From Paguma larvata (Eukaryota > Chordata > Mammalia > Carnivora > Viverridae): a stretch of 64,000 nt of DNA. Positions 21,726-32,612 of this stretch are shown piece by piece. The stretch is taken from positions 43,915,587-43,979,586 of the forward strand of contig CM057833.1 of the NCBI GenBank assembly GCA_030068075.1, read 5' to 3'. The first letter of the stretch is position 1, and the number at the start of each line of letters is the position of its first letter. Under the pieces are notes generated by a model that made no database searches, had not been told where the DNA came from, and saw nothing but the letters and a program-made list of their open reading frames with translations. The position numbers and the translations under genes were made by a program.

Positions 21726-22625
21726 ACTTCAGTCTAAATGTCCTGATGCCATTTCATAGAGTGGGATTTCTTTACAGGGAAGCCCACCAGCAAACATTCT
21801 CCTCCCTGCTTCATCTCCACAGTGAAAGAGCAGGCTGAATAAATATTTGTGGGATGAATCAATAAACCAGTGAAAATCTGTCCTATGATGGCACCAGGAA
21901 GCCTTTCCCACTCTCCTGGTTCAGCGGCATAAACGCTTCTGGAATAACAGGCTGTCAGGGATTGATGGATCACAAACCGGTGGGTTTACCAATGCCCTCA
22001 GAGCAATCACGTTTAAAGAAAAATCCTTTAGAGCACATTGACAGGGGGTGGAGGAGAGACGGGTTAGGTTCTGATGAATCCCACACACGGCCTGACAGGG
22101 TGACTGGCAGCCTCGTCAAATCGGTTCTTGGCGGAGGCACTTGGGGAGTTCTCACTTACTAGCCTCTCCAGACCTGTCTGTCTGTCCTCGGCAGATCCCG
22201 CCTCTGATTGGGGAGGCCTGGATCAGGCGACTAGGGGGGCCTGCTGATTGGAGTCAGCTCTCTGGGCCGTAGCTAGGGAGAGGGGGATATTGAATTCATC
22301 AGTCTTGTTGACAGAGGATGTGGGAGGGGGACGGAGCTCCCAGAGTGCAGGGGAAAACCCAGTGGAGGGCAAAGCTGTGAAGAGCAACTGGTTTGGCCTT
22401 GGGCATGGTGACCCCTTGAGCCAGATGAATGACCCGCAGATTCCCATTTTTTGTTTCAAATTGCACTAAAAGATGGATGATAAAAGTCAGCTCTTGGTCC
22501 TCACTCAAATACCTGGTCTAAGAAAAGCAGTAAACAATGTCCTAAATGTTGTGCCTCGTATTTTTAGATATTCTTGATGTCGTACAACATCTTGCTTTTT
22601 AAAAAGTAGACATTCTGTTACTATC
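21726..22625. other. Unique DNA, about 0.9 kb
   Basis: No repeat family recognised. It has somewhat more CpG and GC around 22080-22260 but not island-like. Open frames on both strands (60-80 codons) are mutually overlapping and carry no domain. Confidence 0.45.
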
Positions 22626-22629
22626 CAGG

Positions 22630-22820
22630 AAGGCGGAAAGAATTTGAAATTTAGTGAACACCTACTATGTGCCTTGTATGTACACGTACATTTGTCATTC
22701 CATCGCTCTGAGAGGGAGACGTGAATATCTCCCAAGTTATAGTTAAGGAAACAAGAAAAAAGGCAGGTGACTAGCTTGCTAAGCCACCTAGAGACAATGA
22801 CAGAACCAGAATTTCTGTTC
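22630..22820 (-). mobile_element. MIR relic, antisense
   Basis: 'tagtgaacacctactatgtg' start, then 'ccaagttatagttaaggaaa' and 'aatgacagaaccagaatttc', matching antisense MIR spacing. Confidence 0.5.
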
Positions 22821-23620
22821 AGATCTATTCATTCACCTTGGAAGCGCAGCCCTTCCGTGCCCAACCCACTTCACCCCTGCTCCAGAACCCACAATCGGAG
22901 TTGGCTTTGCTGTTGCTCTCTTGTTGATAACATTTATATGCTTTTCACTGGTTACCTTCTGAAGTGAATTATTTGTCTCTATGCATTTTAGCCAGAATCC
23001 TGTTAAGTTCCCTGCCTAAAACTTTTCGTCAGTTGTCCTCAGTCCTGCAAGGAATCTAAGAGAGTGCTTCCTACCCCAGGCCTGGGCCACTCCAGAACCC
23101 ACCAAGATGCACCCTTTCAAAGGTTCTCAGAGCCAGAATGGACATGGAGACTCTCCTCCCGCAAATTCCTGGGGCTGTCCTAAGGAGCAGGCGGTAGAGG
23201 GGAGAGGAGAGTTTCACAGTTGGTGCGGAGAGCTGGGCCAATGTCTCCCTTGGTTACAGTGCTCTGGGGTTCTGTGAGTTCAAGGATACGTATCCTTTGG
23301 CTCAGAGCCCCCATCTTACACTTCTGCCTTCCCAGTCTGGCTTCCACAGCCAAGGATTATATTGTTAGCTTTAATGCTTTCAGGGTAACGATACTGAATC
23401 ACAGATTTGGAAGGGCTAAATCCAATCTACCATTCAATACTTGGATCTCATCTGTAACACTGCTTCTCACTCTTCTCCAGCAACGAGAAGGGTATCCTTC
23501 ATTGGAAAACACGGCTGTTAGAGAGGATATTGACAGGAGGAAGTTACTCTCTCCCTTTACATTATTTTGGGTAGAGGGCACAACCCTAGCAAAAACGTGG
23601 AAGAAAGAAACAGCCCGGTA
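22821..23620. other. Mostly unassigned DNA
   Basis: Patches near 22970-23060 could be L2. The 136-codon open frame at 23220-23630 has no domain, and it ends inside DNA leading into a MIR. Confidence 0.35.
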
Positions 23621-23624
23621 CATT

Positions 23625-23860
23625 CATTGAGGATTTGGAATCAGAACACTAGAACTCAAGTCCTACACCTCCTACTTCTTAGCTGGTGACCTTGGACACA
23701 TCATTTAACCTTTGTGGACTTGAATATTTCTTACCTTGGCTGTAAAATAGGCAGTAATACCTGTCCTATCTACCCCAAGAATTTGCTGTATCAAATGAGA
23801 CAATGAATAGTTACTTTTACAGAGAAAAAGACTGTGTGCATTGAAAATACAATCGTTGTT
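23625..23860 (+). mobile_element. MIR relic
   Basis: 'ggatttggaatcagaacact', 'ttagctggtgaccttggaca', 'catcatttaacctttgtgga' define a sense MIR. Confidence 0.65.
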
Positions 23861-24485
23861 TTAACAATTAAATAAAATATCGTAGTTATTATCATTGATA
23901 CTTGCTTATCCAGCTCTACTACTTTAAACAAGAAAGGAAACAAAGCAGTTGTTTTGTTTTGTTTCTCACTACTTGCAAGTCAGAGGGGTGACCTCCATCA
24001 TAAAGTCCAGAGGTAGCCCTTGACTAAGTTTTGCCACTTAGCACACACAAAATATTCCCAGACGACACCATGAAATTGCTTTTCCCTGACTCTCCCAAAT
24101 CCCCTTCCTGATCCAGGCAGACTCTCTGGGTCTCTGGAGGGAGAAATCATGCTGATTTGCACCCATGTTGCCTGGGGCTGCACTGACAGAGACAGATGTC
24201 AACAGGGTGAAACCAACAAATTAATTTTGCCGGCTGACCTAAGCCAGATGTGGACAGAAGTCTCAGAGGGAAGACAGAGTGGGGTGGAGGGAGATATGGT
24301 CCTTCCCTGCTGTGCCACAACCTATTCTGTGTTTTCAAGATTATCTATCAGCCATAGACCTCAAAAATGTTCTATACCCTAAGCCTTTCTGAAACAGCGT
24401 CCCCAGGTTATCCAGACTGAGCACCTCTGGTTAACTGTGGCTTTCAACTTTTGGGAAAGATCCACTTGACAATGTCAAGTGCAAC
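23861..24485. other. Unassigned DNA
   Basis: Contains a short (GTTTT)n run at about 23948-23962. No gene or repeat family recognised. Confidence 0.35.
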
Positions 24486-24489
24486 GAAT

Positions 24490-24612
24490 GGTTCTTGAAC
24501 TACATAATACATCATTTAAATCTCAAAATAATCCTATTTGGTAAATTTCGTTATTCCCATAATTTAGATGCATAAAGTGAAGCCAAGAGAGGCAAAAGTT
24601 CTTATCCAAGTT
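24490..24612 (-). mobile_element. MIR fragment, antisense
   Basis: 'tattcccataatttagatgc' then 'ataaagtgaagccaagagag' resemble the antisense MIR core. Confidence 0.5.
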
Positions 24613-25125
24613 CACCAGATGGATTCCCTCCCCTCACCCTACAGAGACCACCATGATCCTGATTTTCACGTTTACCATTCCCTCACTTATTTTTTAAATT
24701 TTACTACATGTGTGTAGGTTTGCGAACACTTGAACTTTACATAAAAAGAATCATACTGGATGTTCTCTTCTGCAACCTTCTTTTTCTACTTAATATTATG
24801 TTCTCAAGGCTCGTCCATGTTGTTTCTGAGACCCTGTTTCATTATTTTTTATTGCTGCATCATTTCATTGTATGAATACTCCACAATTTATTTAGCCTTT
24901 CTACTGTTGATAGATATGTGGGTTGTTTCCAGTATTTGGTGAATGCAATAATGCCGCTATGAACCTCTTGAATACATCTCCTCTGAAATTGTTTAGGATA
25001 TATCATCAGGGCCAGCATTGCTGGGTGAGAGGCTTCGCACATCTTTATAGGTCATTGAAAACTGCTTTGCAAAATGATTTGTATCGATCTGCACTTCCAT
25101 CATCATGATATGAATGTTCCAATTA
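24613..25125 (-). mobile_element. Old L1 ORF2/3' fragment, antisense
   Basis: Reverse-complement L1 features: 'ttattgctgcatcatttcat', 'actccacaatttatttagcc', 'atgtgggttgtttccagtat', 'gctgggtgagaggcttcgc'. These correspond to the ORF2 end of old L1/HAL1 elements. Confidence 0.7.
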
Positions 25126-25129
25126 CCAA

Positions 25130-25570
25130 CACCTGATGCTGTCATACTCCTCCGAGTTTGTTTTTCCTCCATCTGCTCTCCCTTGGCTTCAGGCACCACT
25201 GCTGAGCTGACGGCCACCAAACGTTTATTTCCAGCTTATAACTTTCTCCTAAGCTCCAGATCATATATTCAACTCCTTTTCTAACGTCTCCTCGTTTTCA
25301 GCCAGAGCAAATGGTACATGTCCCAAACCGAGCACACCCTTTACACATGGCGTATTGATACTTCACCATCTTTACTCAGTCATCCAAACCAGACACCAAG
25401 ACACCACCCTAGATGTCTTCTTTCCCTTTCTGTCCTACCTCCAAGTCTTGTTAATTCTGCTACTCAAATGCCCCTTGAATCTATTCTCTCTCTCCTGCAG
25501 TTAATAATCTTGTTAATTCTACTACTCAAATGCCCCTTGAATCTATTCTCTCTCTCCTTGTGGTTGGTTG
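25130..25570 (+). mobile_element. L2 fragment with internal duplication
   Basis: 'ccaaaccgagcacacccttt', 'caccaccctagatgtcttct', 'ctgtcctacctccaagtctt' resemble L2 coding-region sequence. It contains the 62-base-period duplication at 25446-25557. Confidence 0.5.
25446..25557. repeat. Tandem duplication, period 62
   Basis: The 50 bases at 25446-25495 recur at 25508-25557 with a single G-to-A difference, separated by a 12-base spacer (TGCAGTTAATAA). Confidence 0.9.
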
Positions 25571-25574
25571 GTAC

Positions 25575-26380
25575 CTCTGGGCTCGTGGTAAGACAGTTCT
25601 TCCCCATTCCGTGAGGTTGGGAAGGCCATATAACGTGCTTGGCCAAAGAAATGTATGCAGATGTGACATATGTCACTCCCAGGCAGAAGCCGCAAAACTC
25701 AGTGTGTAATTTACCATGACCCGAACCCCCTGTCACAGTGACGGGTAACATCACATCTGGGAGAGGCTCCACCAGCCTCGATTCTCAAGTGAGAACAACA
25801 AAAGCCTGCTTACACACAATCAACATGTAGTGTTCATAGAAATAAATCTTTGTTCTTTTTTTTTTAATTTTCATTTTATTCATTCATTTATTTTTAATAG
25901 TTTATTTTCAAATTGGTTTACATATAACACCCAGTGTTCATCCCAACACGTGCCCTCTTTAATGCCTGTCACCTCCTCTCCCCCTCCCTCACCCCCCTCA
26001 CCCTAAGTTTGTTCTTAGTCTTTGAGAGTCTCTTATGTCTTATCTCCTTCCCTCTCTGTGTCTTTTTTTTCCTTTCCCCTCTTCCCCTCCCCCCATGGTT
26101 TTTGCTAAGTCTCTCAAAATCCACCTATGCGTGGAAACATACGGTATCTGTCTTTTTCTGACTGACTTATTTCACTTAACATAATACCCTCCAGTTCCAT
26201 CCATGTTGCTACAAATGGCCAGATTTCATTTTTTCTCATTGCCACGTATATATGTCCATTGCATATATGTACCACATCTTCTTTATCCATTTGTACCCAA
26301 TCTTTGTTCTTTTAAGTCACTGAAATGTTGAAGTTACCTGTGATTACAACACCACCAAGACTATCCTGACAAATACACCT
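25575..26380 (+). mobile_element. MaLR-type LTR, interrupted by L1
   Basis: The left part has 'cttggccaaagaaatgtatg' and 'tagaaataaatctttgttct'. The right part resumes 'aagtcactgaaatgttgaag' and 'actatcctgacaaatacacc', the usual 3' end of an old ERVL-MaLR LTR. The L1 fragment at 25860-26298 splits it at its polyadenylation region. Confidence 0.6.
25860..26298 (-). mobile_element. 5'-truncated carnivore L1, antisense
   Basis: About 440 bases reading as the reverse complement of the carnivore L1 3' end: 'cccagtgttcatcccaacac', 'ctgactgacttatttcactt', 'ccatccatgttgctacaaat'. It is flanked by a perfect 15-bp TSD, AATCTTTGTTCTTTT at 25845-25859 and 26299-26313, with the T-rich (antisense poly-A) end at left. 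Severe 5' truncation is normal for L1, and no complete ORF is present. Confidence 0.92.
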
Positions 26381-26844
26381 TTCTTTCCATCTTTCTGATG
26401 GCTGAACATGCCATCAACAGCAAGGTAAGAGAATTTTCCAGTTCCACTGGAGTTCACTGCTATGAAATTTAATTTTTTTCTTGCAACTTCCTGCATAAAC
26501 TCTTATGTTGGCATAAAAATAATAGCCTTTGAATGCCTAACTTCAGAGTGTTCTGAGTTTGTTCCAGGTGGCATGAGTTGCTCCTGGCACTTTCTTCCAG
26601 AGCCCAGTCACCCTCTGTCTGTGTAAGTCAGCTGTTATCTTCTTTCCAAAGCCACCAAATCCCAAAAATAGTATAAGTTTGGAGCAGGCTAATATCTTTC
26701 TGGCAAAGTCCAGTGTCAGGTTTCAAGGGCACCATTTGACATCCAGCTGAGGATCCTAGAGAGTCTGTTATGCTCAGAGATCTGTAGACCTTTACTTCTA
26801 AGGAACTGACCACACCAAAGTCATGTCATGACACTGAGTAAGAG
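26381..26844. other. Unassigned DNA
   Basis: No recognised repeat or gene signal. Confidence 0.35.
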
Positions 26845-27070
26845 GAAATTAGCACTGGCTGAGCACCTTCAAGTGCCAGGCATTTTATGTGTACTGTCTT
26901 GTTCAGTCTTCAAAACCACCCTGTGTGTTAGATATTATTAGTCTAGCTGACAAGTCATTCCCAAAAAAAGATTCGAACTGAGTAAGTGACTGCCCAAGGT
27001 CACAGGAAAGACTCTGGGTCTAAAGCCCAGAGCTCTAGGCTTCTTGTAAAAGGTTCTTTCCACTCTAGCC
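26845..27070 (-). mobile_element. MIR, antisense
   Basis: 'gctgagcaccttcaagtgcc', 'ccctgtgtgttagatattat', 'gactgcccaaggtcacagga', 'ctaaagcccagagctctagg' span antisense MIR. Confidence 0.65.
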
Positions 27071-27129
27071 TCGGCTCTCTGAATTGTGTCACTGCACTTA
27101 AAGATTAAAAAATAAACCAAACACAGGCA

Positions 27130-27930
27130 GATGAGTTTTCTAAGTCATGACTCACTCATCTAACAAGCACTTGCCTTCTAATCTCTCAGTTTTGGTAGCA
27201 GTGCTAGAGAGAGGGACAAGATAGAATAAGAAGAAGAAGGAATCCCTGCCCTCAAGGGGCTCATGATACATAGCAGTATGCAATGACAGGCTGGCAGATT
27301 AATTACACTGTGAAGTGATGAATGCTTCCATTCATTCATTGAGCAAGCATTTACGAAGAGCTGCAGATTTGTAGCTAGAATCACAGCCCCTGTCTTCAAG
27401 GAGCTCACAGTCCAGTGTCACAGGTGAAACAACAGGAGTTTGTCAAGCAGGAGCATGGAGGAGGGCATGGCCAGGTCTCTCGGGCGAGTCAGCAAAGACT
27501 TCACACCTGGGGTCGTTCTGTAGATGTGTTTTGAAACGTCGGCTGATAAGGTGATAACCACTAAAAGAAGAGTGTTCCAGGTCACCAGAGCAGCATAAGC
27601 AAGGATGTACAGGGCAGGGCTGTGAATTCTGCCCTGGAGAATGAAGGAAAGCTTCCCAAAGGAAGTGGAACCAGTCCACTACTGACCCCACTGACAAGGT
27701 GCAGAGATGGCACTGCCAGAGCTGATGGAACAGCAGGTGCTAAGGCACAGAGGCTTCTCTGGAAGAAACTGCACGTGTCTGAGCATGCCTGGGGTTCAAG
27801 GTTCACGTAGAGGAGTAGCAGAAAATGAAACTGGAGACCAAAGGCCAGAGGCAGATTGTCAAGAGCCTTGAATGGTTTGCAAAGAAAACTGAAGGCTCTC
27901 TTAAGAGCAAAACAGAGCTATGGATGTCAT
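27130..27930 (-). mobile_element. L2 relics, antisense (two 3' ends and a body)
   Basis: 3' ends at about 27150-27300 and 27325-27440 ('cattcattcattgagcaagc', 'tcttcaaggagctcacagtc'), then body blocks 'agagtgttccaggtcaccag', 'gattgtcaagagccttgaat'. Together about 800 bases of antisense L2. Confidence 0.6.
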
Positions 27931-28018
27931 GTCAGTACAAATTTTTAAAAAATGCTTAGAACAAGTTTGATACATAGTAATTCCTCAATGAATGTTAGCT
28001 GTTATTTTTAATTATTGC

Positions 28019-28388
28019 CTTAGCTTTGGCTGCTACATTAAATACCATAGACTGGATGGCTTAAATAGCAGAAATTTGTCACAGTTTGGGGGGCTGGAAG
28101 TCTGAGATCAGGGCACCAGCAGGCTCAGGTTCTGGTGAGAACTCTCTCCCTGGCTTACAGATCATGCCTCCTTGTAGCCTCACATGACAGAGAACCAGAG
28201 AGCCAGAAAGCCAGCTCTCTAGTCTCTTTTTACAAGGGCACTAATCCCATTATGAGGCCCCATCCTCATGACCTCAAGGAATCCGAATTACCTCCCAAGG
28301 GCCCCTCCTTCAATACCATCATACTGGGAACTAGGGCTTCAACATATGGAACCCTAATATTTTAGGAGATACAAACATTCAGTCCTTA
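28019..28388 (-). mobile_element. MLT1-type MaLR solo LTR, antisense
   Basis: Reads from 'gctgctacattaaataccat' and 'ggatggcttaaatagcagaa' through 'ggctggaagtctgagatcag', 'ccccatcctcatgacctcaa' to 'gggcttcaacatatggaacc' and 'acaaacattcagtcctta'. This is a nearly full-length reverse complement of an MLT1-class LTR. Confidence 0.8.
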
Positions 28389-28429
28389 GAAATTATTCTA
28401 AAAAGGTGTCATAAGAACACATTTGCAAT

Positions 28430-28705
28430 TTAGAACATTACCCCTGGCAGGCATATGGGATGTCCTAAGTGGAGAGTTCCCTCCTACCACTGGCTGTATC
28501 TACTTGGTTGGCAGGTGGGATTCTGGCTCCTCCTCTGTGCTTCCGCAGAACCACTGTTTCCTCTCCCACCACACTTAGTACACACCCATCTGTTTATATG
28601 CTGGGCACTCACATTAGATTACGAGTTTCTTGAGAGATAGAGATTATATCCATCTCTGTGTCCTCAAGACTGTCTGGCATAGAGTGTGTACTAACGTAAT
28701 TTTAA
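28430..28705 (+). mobile_element. L2 3' end, sense
   Basis: 'acgagtttcttgagagatag', 'atctctgtgtcctcaagact', 'gtctggcatagagtgtgtac' match the L2 3' terminus. Confidence 0.6.
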
Positions 28706-28739
28706 ATGAATGTGAATCCACATGACCACATGTCACGAC

Positions 28740-29280
28740 AACTAGTCTCCCCTCCACCTGGGAGAGATTTCCTGCTTCCATATTCCACGTTCAAGTGCCA
28801 TGTCGTTGCAGCCTGACCTGGTCCTAGGCTTATGACGTCATGTTTCAAAGTTTCTGCTCAGACCATGGGTGGTAAGTATGGTGTCTGTGTCCCCTTCATT
28901 TTCCAGACCCATCCACATTCGAGTTTCCAGTTTCTCTGCACTTGCCTCGAAATTGGTGATGAATGAATTTAGCAACAAATCTAGGAAATTACCTCAGCAC
29001 CCAAGGCATTTCCTGGGGCCATTTACATTCTTTAATGTACGAAGAAGGTTGAGGTACTTTTTCTTTTTGAATTCCCTGGACCACTGGCAAATTCTTTTCA
29101 CCCATATAAATGGGTGGGGGATGATGTCACAGCACAATAAAAGCTCTCGCTGCCTTTGCCTTCCCTTCATGGCTAATGGCTGACTCAGATTTCTCTGATC
29201 TTGGCTCCCTCTCCAAGACCAACATATCAGATCACTGGGATGTCACCTTTTGCCATTTGAGACGATGGACAGAGTTCATG
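28740..29280. promoter_or_regulatory. Unique DNA with three bZIP-type motifs
   Basis: Non-repeat sequence with a perfect cAMP-response palindrome TGACGTCA (28833-28840), TGATGTCA (29122-29129) and the AP-1 site TGACTCA (29181-29187). A TATAAA lies at 29105 and an AATAAAAG at 29136. The motifs are seen. A promoter or enhancer role is inference only, and no transcript or CpG island supports it. Confidence 0.25.
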
Positions 29281-29293
29281 GAACAAGATGCTG

Positions 29294-29500
29294 TTTTTTT
29301 TTTTTAGGTTTATCTATTTATTTTGAGAGAAAGAGCAAGCAGGGTAGGGGTAGAGAGAGAGAAGGGAGAGAAAGAATCCCAAGCAGGCTCGCACTGTCAG
29401 CCAGAGCCTGACACAGGGCTAAAACACATGAACCATGAGATCATGACCTGAGCCAAAATCTAGAGTGGGATGCTCAACCAACTGAGCCACCCAGGCACCC
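29294..29500 (-). mobile_element. CAN-SINE, older, antisense
   Basis: Poly-T tail at left, 'GATCATGACCTGAGCCAAAA', 'TGAGCCACCCAGGCACCC' head at right. Short TSD AGATGCTG (29286-29293) and AGATACTG (29501-29508). Confidence 0.92.
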
Positions 29501-29559
29501 AGATACTGACTTTTCAACATCATGGTGTTAGGCTGCGCAAGCTACTGACATATCCCAAA

Positions 29560-29828
29560 TGGATCACTTAGCCATTCATTGATTTAAGCCACATGTGCAG
29601 GGATCTGACAGTGAGTAAGCCTGTGCTGGATTCTGAGGTCACAAAGCTGAGGAGGACATATAACCTGCTCCTCAGAAAACAGAGCATTATGCTGGTTCTA
29701 GATGAAACAACATGACTGGGACCTGCTCATTCACACCAATGAGTTTGCAGGGTAGGTTGATGGGATACATGTAATTACATGGCTAGGACACAATAAATAC
29801 AATATTGAGGGAAGAAAGGACTTTAAGG
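29560..29828 (-). mobile_element. L2 3' region, antisense
   Basis: 'agccattcattgatttaagc', 'ttctgaggtcacaaagctga', 'aacctgctcctcagaaaaca' match antisense L2. Confidence 0.5.
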
Positions 29829-29829
29829 A

Positions 29830-30000
29830 AGTATATATATTTATAACATATAAATATATATTTATTCTTTCTCCATATACATATATATGAGAGATATATA
29901 TCTTGTGTATAACTATATAGGTGTACAAAGCTATGTTTACCTATGCTATGTATATCCTATGTTTCCTACGTATAAACGTATGTTGCATACGTATATATTT
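29830..30000. repeat. AT-rich (TA)n-like tract
   Basis: Repeated TATATA runs with an inverted repeat around 29968-29996 (TACGTAT ... ATACGTA). Low complexity. Confidence 0.85.
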
Positions 30001-30230
30001 ACTCTGGTGCTTTCTGTGAGCCAGATGCTTTATAAAGGGTTTTCACAAATGAACTCACTAATTTTAGTCCTCACGCTATCTCCATGAAATGTGCACTGTC
30101 ACCATCATCTGTATTTTACAGATGAGAAAACTGAGGCTTAGACCTGAAGAAGTGTGCTCATGATCCAATGTCATTGAGCAGGGATATGAACCAGGCAGAA
30201 TACCTCCCAAGGCTACGCTGCATCTGCATA
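30000..30230 (-). mobile_element. MIR, antisense, nearly complete
   Basis: 'gtgagccagatgctttataa', 'ctgtattttacagatgagaa', 'aactgaggcttagacctgaa' and 'gggatatgaaccaggcagaa'. Confidence 0.75.
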
Positions 30231-30639
30231 TGGACCTGGAGGCACGGGAGGAATAGCTTCAACAAACCTTTTGGGGGTGCGACATTGCAGACCACTCTCA
30301 AAGGATGGCAAGTAATGTAGTTTAAAATTAAAGTCAAGGCATCATGTGGAAGAGGCGTCACACTCTGGAGGGCAGCACAGTAGACAGGGGTGGAAGGTAC
30401 AAGCACACAGGTGGTGACCAGCATTCTACATGCAAGCGTGCCCAGGAGTGGGGCATCTCCTCTCTTCTACCCAGCTTAGACTGTCTGAAGAGCCTAACGA
30501 CCTGCCATCTTGGTGGTGAAACACTTGAGTTCTGGGATCCCACTAGGTTGACTTTTGAGTATAATGGCACTAGAACCTGAGAAGCATCCTCTCTTGCCTG
30601 AAGAGACCACCAGTGTCCACAGCTGACAATAAAGGCACT
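30231..30639. other. Unassigned DNA
   Basis: No recognised repeat. Small overlapping open frames on both strands. Confidence 0.35.
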
Positions 30640-31090
30640 AAGGACCTGCCCTGCTGTCTACTACTGTGAAATAAACCACCCCTGACCTGAGAGTGTAAAA
30701 CAGCAATCATTTTTGTTGTGCTCTCAGACTCTGTGCGTTGGGAAAGGGCAGAGCAGGTACTGCTGCTGTTTGCCCTACAAAGTCTGGGGCCGCATCTAGA
30801 AGATGCTAGGCTGGCATGACTTGACAGGTGGGAGCATGGATCACTTGGAGGCTCCTTTATGCACACATCTGAGGTTGATGCTGTTTTTGGGAACTCTGCA
30901 GAGACTGTCAATCCGAACGCCCACAGGAAGCCACTCCAAGTGACTGCCTGGGCTTCCCCACAGCATGGCAGCGGGACTCCAAGAGTTATCATCCCAACCA
31001 AACCAGATGGAAGTGAGTCATGTGGTGTCACTTCTAGCAGAGTCACAAGCCCATCCAGATTCAAGGGGAGGCAACTAGATTCCCACAATT
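30640..31090 (-). mobile_element. Old interspersed repeat, probably LTR, antisense
   Basis: Resembles a widespread mammalian repeat whose antisense reads 'cataacaaaccaccccaaaact ... gattctgtgggtcaggaatt'. Here it appears as 'gtgaaataaaccacccctga', 'ctcagactctgtgcgttggg', 'tcacttggaggctcctttat', 'cagattcaaggggaggcaac'. The exact family is not assigned. A 172-codon antisense frame over it (30570-31088) is incidental. Confidence 0.45.
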
Positions 31091-31261
31091 AAAATCATGA
31101 ATGTCAACTTATAATCTTGTGTTTATAATCATCAATGTTATATTGTTGGAAGAGCATGTGGGATGGGAGAGATTGCTATGGCCATCTCTGAAAAATAAAT
31201 TTCCAACAGAATCTCATATTCAGAATTGGAGACCCCCATCAGTTCAGGCCAGCTACTTTTT

Positions 31262-31478
31262 TTTTTTCAACATTTTTATATATTTTTGAGAGACAGACAG
31301 AGACAGAGCACGAGCAGGGGAAGGGGTAGAGAGAGAGGGAGACAGAGAATCCCAAGTAGGTTCCAGGCTCTGAGCTGTCAGCACAGAGCCTGACATGGGG
31401 CTCAAACTCGTGAACCTCAAGATCATGACCTGAGCCAAAGTCAGACACCCAAGCAACTGAGCCACCCAGGCGCCCCTG
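31262..31478 (-). mobile_element. CAN-SINE, antisense
   Basis: T tail, 'GACAGAGCACGAGCAGGGGA', 'CTGAGCCACCCAGGCGCCCC'. Perfect 15-bp TSD GGCCAGCTACTTTTT at 31247-31261 and 31479-31493. Confidence 0.96.
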
Positions 31479-31689
31479 GGCCAGCTACTTTTTATGACAG
31501 AGTTTGCTAAGAAATGCCAGCTCAGCAAAGAGGCATCATCATTAGCGTCATCCACCCAGTTTCCGCAGTCATTTGACCTCCAAACCCTTATCCTATGAGA
31601 ATCTTAAGAGACAAGTATTCCTCTGTCCTCCTTTTAAAACAGTGATTCAGAGATTATTCATACGAGATGGGACCTCAGAATGAGTTCTT

Positions 31690-32065
31690 TCCAAGTCCCT
31701 CCTCAGGATGCTTGCACCAGCTCTTCTCTCTGCCTTCAGCCACCTTCCCTCAGATCTTTGCAAGCCTGAGTTGCTCCCCATTGGGGGCTCAATTCAAACA
31801 TCACTTCTTCGGAGCCGCCCTCCTACATTATCTATGCTAAAGTGTCCCCTCTTTCCAGGACCTTATCTGGGATTGTTCCAGCCCTAATATTCCCAGTACC
31901 TGAAATTATCTAGTTTATTTGTTTATTTGCTTCTTCCACCTCACTCCTTCTGTGTGGTAACTCCCATGCGAACACAGACCTTTCTCCCTCTGCTCCCCGG
32001 CACCCAACCCAGTGCCTGGCATGCAGGAGACATCCATTAAATAGTCCTTGAATGAATCAGTGGGA
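31690..32065 (+). mobile_element. L2 3' end, sense
   Basis: 'caattcaaacatcacttctt', 'acccagtgcctggcatgcag', 'ccttgaatgaatcag' give the L2 3' region and terminus. Confidence 0.75.
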
Positions 32066-32314
32066 AACGATGCCATATCCAGAAATCATTTCATTTCTTG
32101 TTTGTGGGATTTGGGGCAAGGAGAATAAAGGGTTTTTACATATATCCCAATAAAATTTAAACTTCCTTTCCTTCTCCTCTCCACTTCCTGAGTCCTCTCC
32201 CAAATTTTCTTCTTTTTTTTAAAAAAAAACAGCATGATGCACAAAAGAGTGCTGTGCATGATTTTGCAAAAATATAGAAAAAATATAATGACTACTTTTT
32301 GAATTGCCTCTCCA

Positions 32315-32595
32315 TAGAATTTCTGGCCATTAAATATATTCCACTATAAATTCCTTCATGGAGTTCTTGTCTTTATAATATGAAGTGTAGCTAAAAATAT
32401 ATAAGAATATAAACAATATAATATGTAATTCATTTGTATTATATTTATATTTTATAAAACCTTTATAATGCTTATAATTATAACATTTATATAGTATAAA
32501 ATGTATATTTATGCCAATATAATAGTTGTCTAAAATATAAATATACGTTCTAAGATCTAATAAGAGTAGCTTAAACAATTTATTACTCTTTCTTT
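32315..32595. repeat. AT-rich low-complexity tract
   Basis: About 280 bases almost entirely A and T with repeated ATAATAT/TATAAAT words. It could act as a matrix-attachment-like region, but that is speculation. Confidence 0.8.
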
Positions 32596-32612
32596 TAAGT
32601 ATTTGATCTTTC

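Noticed and set aside
22080..22330. Possible CpG island
   Set aside because: CpG count is only modestly raised over about 200 bases and falls off quickly on both sides.
29122..29150. TATAAA/AATAAAAG near CRE-like motif as a core promoter
   Set aside because: No CpG island, no plausible first exon or splice donor context, and no open frame downstream. Kept only as a motif cluster.
30570..31088. 172-codon antisense open frame
   Set aside because: It coincides with an old interspersed repeat on the same strand and has no recognisable domain.
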